Below, piece after piece: positions 63,755 through 64,000 of a stretch of DNA of 64,000 nucleotides. This DNA is from Ktedonobacteria bacterium brp13 (GTDB lineage Bacteria; Chloroflexota; Ktedonobacteria; Ktedonobacterales; Ktedonobacteraceae): NCBI GenBank assembly GCA_015099395.1, contig AP024096.1, positions 1,860,001 to 1,924,000 of the forward strand. Reading direction: 5' to 3'. A program made the position numbers and the translations under genes. The notes beneath the pieces are model-generated. The model saw nothing but the letters and a program-made list of their open reading frames with translations, did not search any database and was not told the DNA's origin. Each line of letters opens with the position of its first letter. Positions within the stretch are counted from its first letter, which is position 1.

Positions 63755-64000
63755 GTGGCAAATACCCTGCATAGTTCTGTTGCTGTACGTCGGCAAGTTG
63801 CTGCAACTTCCGCTACTTATAGCTTGCCAATGGTGGTATCATTGCGCTTGATCTGTGGGCTTTTGGTGACGGTGGGCGCTATCGTATTTCTCCTGGGTGT
63901 AGGTTGGGATATTCAATGGCATGAGTTTGTTGGTCGCGATCGCACGCTGATTCCTCCGCATGTTATGATGCTGAGCGGTGTGACATTGAGTGGTCTTGTG
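63755..64000 (+). CDS. Multi-pass membrane protein, partial (paralogue of 17903-19141)
   Basis: The first 82 codons from GTG 63755 behind AAAGGAGG; the gene continues past the window. After one membrane segment (LICGLLVTVGAIVFLLGVG) comes WDIQWHEFVGRDRTLIPPH, closely matching WDREWHAYVGRDQFWTPPH of the gene at 17903-19141. Function unknown in both. Confidence 0.75.
   Translation, partial: MANTLHSSVAVRRQVAATSATYSLPMVVSLRLICGLLVTVGAIVFLLGVGWDIQWHEFVGRDRTLIPPHVMMLSGVTLSGLV

Noticed and set aside
1..64000. tRNA, rRNA or riboswitch genes
   Set aside because: No cloverleaf, rRNA core or known riboswitch motif was recognised by eye on either strand; a covariance scan would be needed to exclude small RNAs.

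Overview
No rRNA or tRNA lies in the window, so the host is inferred from gene content only. Large secreted Tat-type glycoside hydrolases, ribose-type sugar ABC operons, XRE-TPR regulators, a triple-FHA ABC transporter and very heavy IS decay (IS256, IS1182, IS6, IS701, IS5, ISAs1 and ISL3 types) fit a large-genome soil bacterium, most likely Ktedonobacteria (Chloroflexota). This is an inference, not proof.

Layout. 1-4.8 kb: an operon of an enolase-superfamily dehydratase/racemase, two permeases and a double ATPase of a sugar ABC importer. 4.8-13.7 kb: IS-rich region with an ISL3 remnant, an intact-looking IS256 transposase, two tyrosine-recombinase remnants, a TPR regulator divergent from a 16-residue ORF and a membrane protein, an IS1182 remnant, and a pabB-pabC fusion. 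13.8-16.7 kb: a two-gene unit of an unknown protein and a CHAT protease with zinc ribbon and membrane anchor. 17-24 kb: a cupin remnant, a YtkA-like protein, a multi-pass membrane protein, a hydrolase, a GT28-type glycosyltransferase and the triple-FHA ABC exporter. 24.5-31.4 kb: a compact minus-strand operon (LuxE-like acyl-activating enzyme, LuxC-like reductase, ferredoxin, ferredoxin reductase, cytochrome P450) divergent from a LysR regulator.

31.4-40.1 kb is the strangest part. A decayed IS701-type element is followed by an exact head-to-tail duplication (2,101 and 2,445 bp). Each unit encodes a long low-complexity repeat protein preceded by an AT-rich region with five TTATCCA boxes and inverted repeats. 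A parS-like palindrome and a patchwork of IS fragments, including a second decayed IS701 copy, follow. 40.2-53.4 kb is a carbohydrate island: GH127-type beta-L-arabinofuranosidase with ricin repeats, a LamG/DUF4965 secreted protein, an ArsR-type regulator, and a complete four-gene furanose-type ABC importer, with similar promoters in front of the transcription units.

53.7-61.7 kb is a rearranged glycopeptide-resistance-type (vanHAX-like) locus. vanH-vanA-murF run on the minus strand. A long VanX-family dipeptidase and a C39-like cysteine peptidase diverge from them, followed by a murG remnant and a VanRS-like two-component system. A 48-bp element upstream of vanR is repeated (43/48) upstream of vanH, and its core faces vanX, which points to one regulon. 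61.8-64 kb holds an ATPase remnant, an N-truncated serine recombinase, a cupin, a 149-bp inverted-repeat element and the start of a paralogue of the membrane protein at 17.9-19.1 kb.
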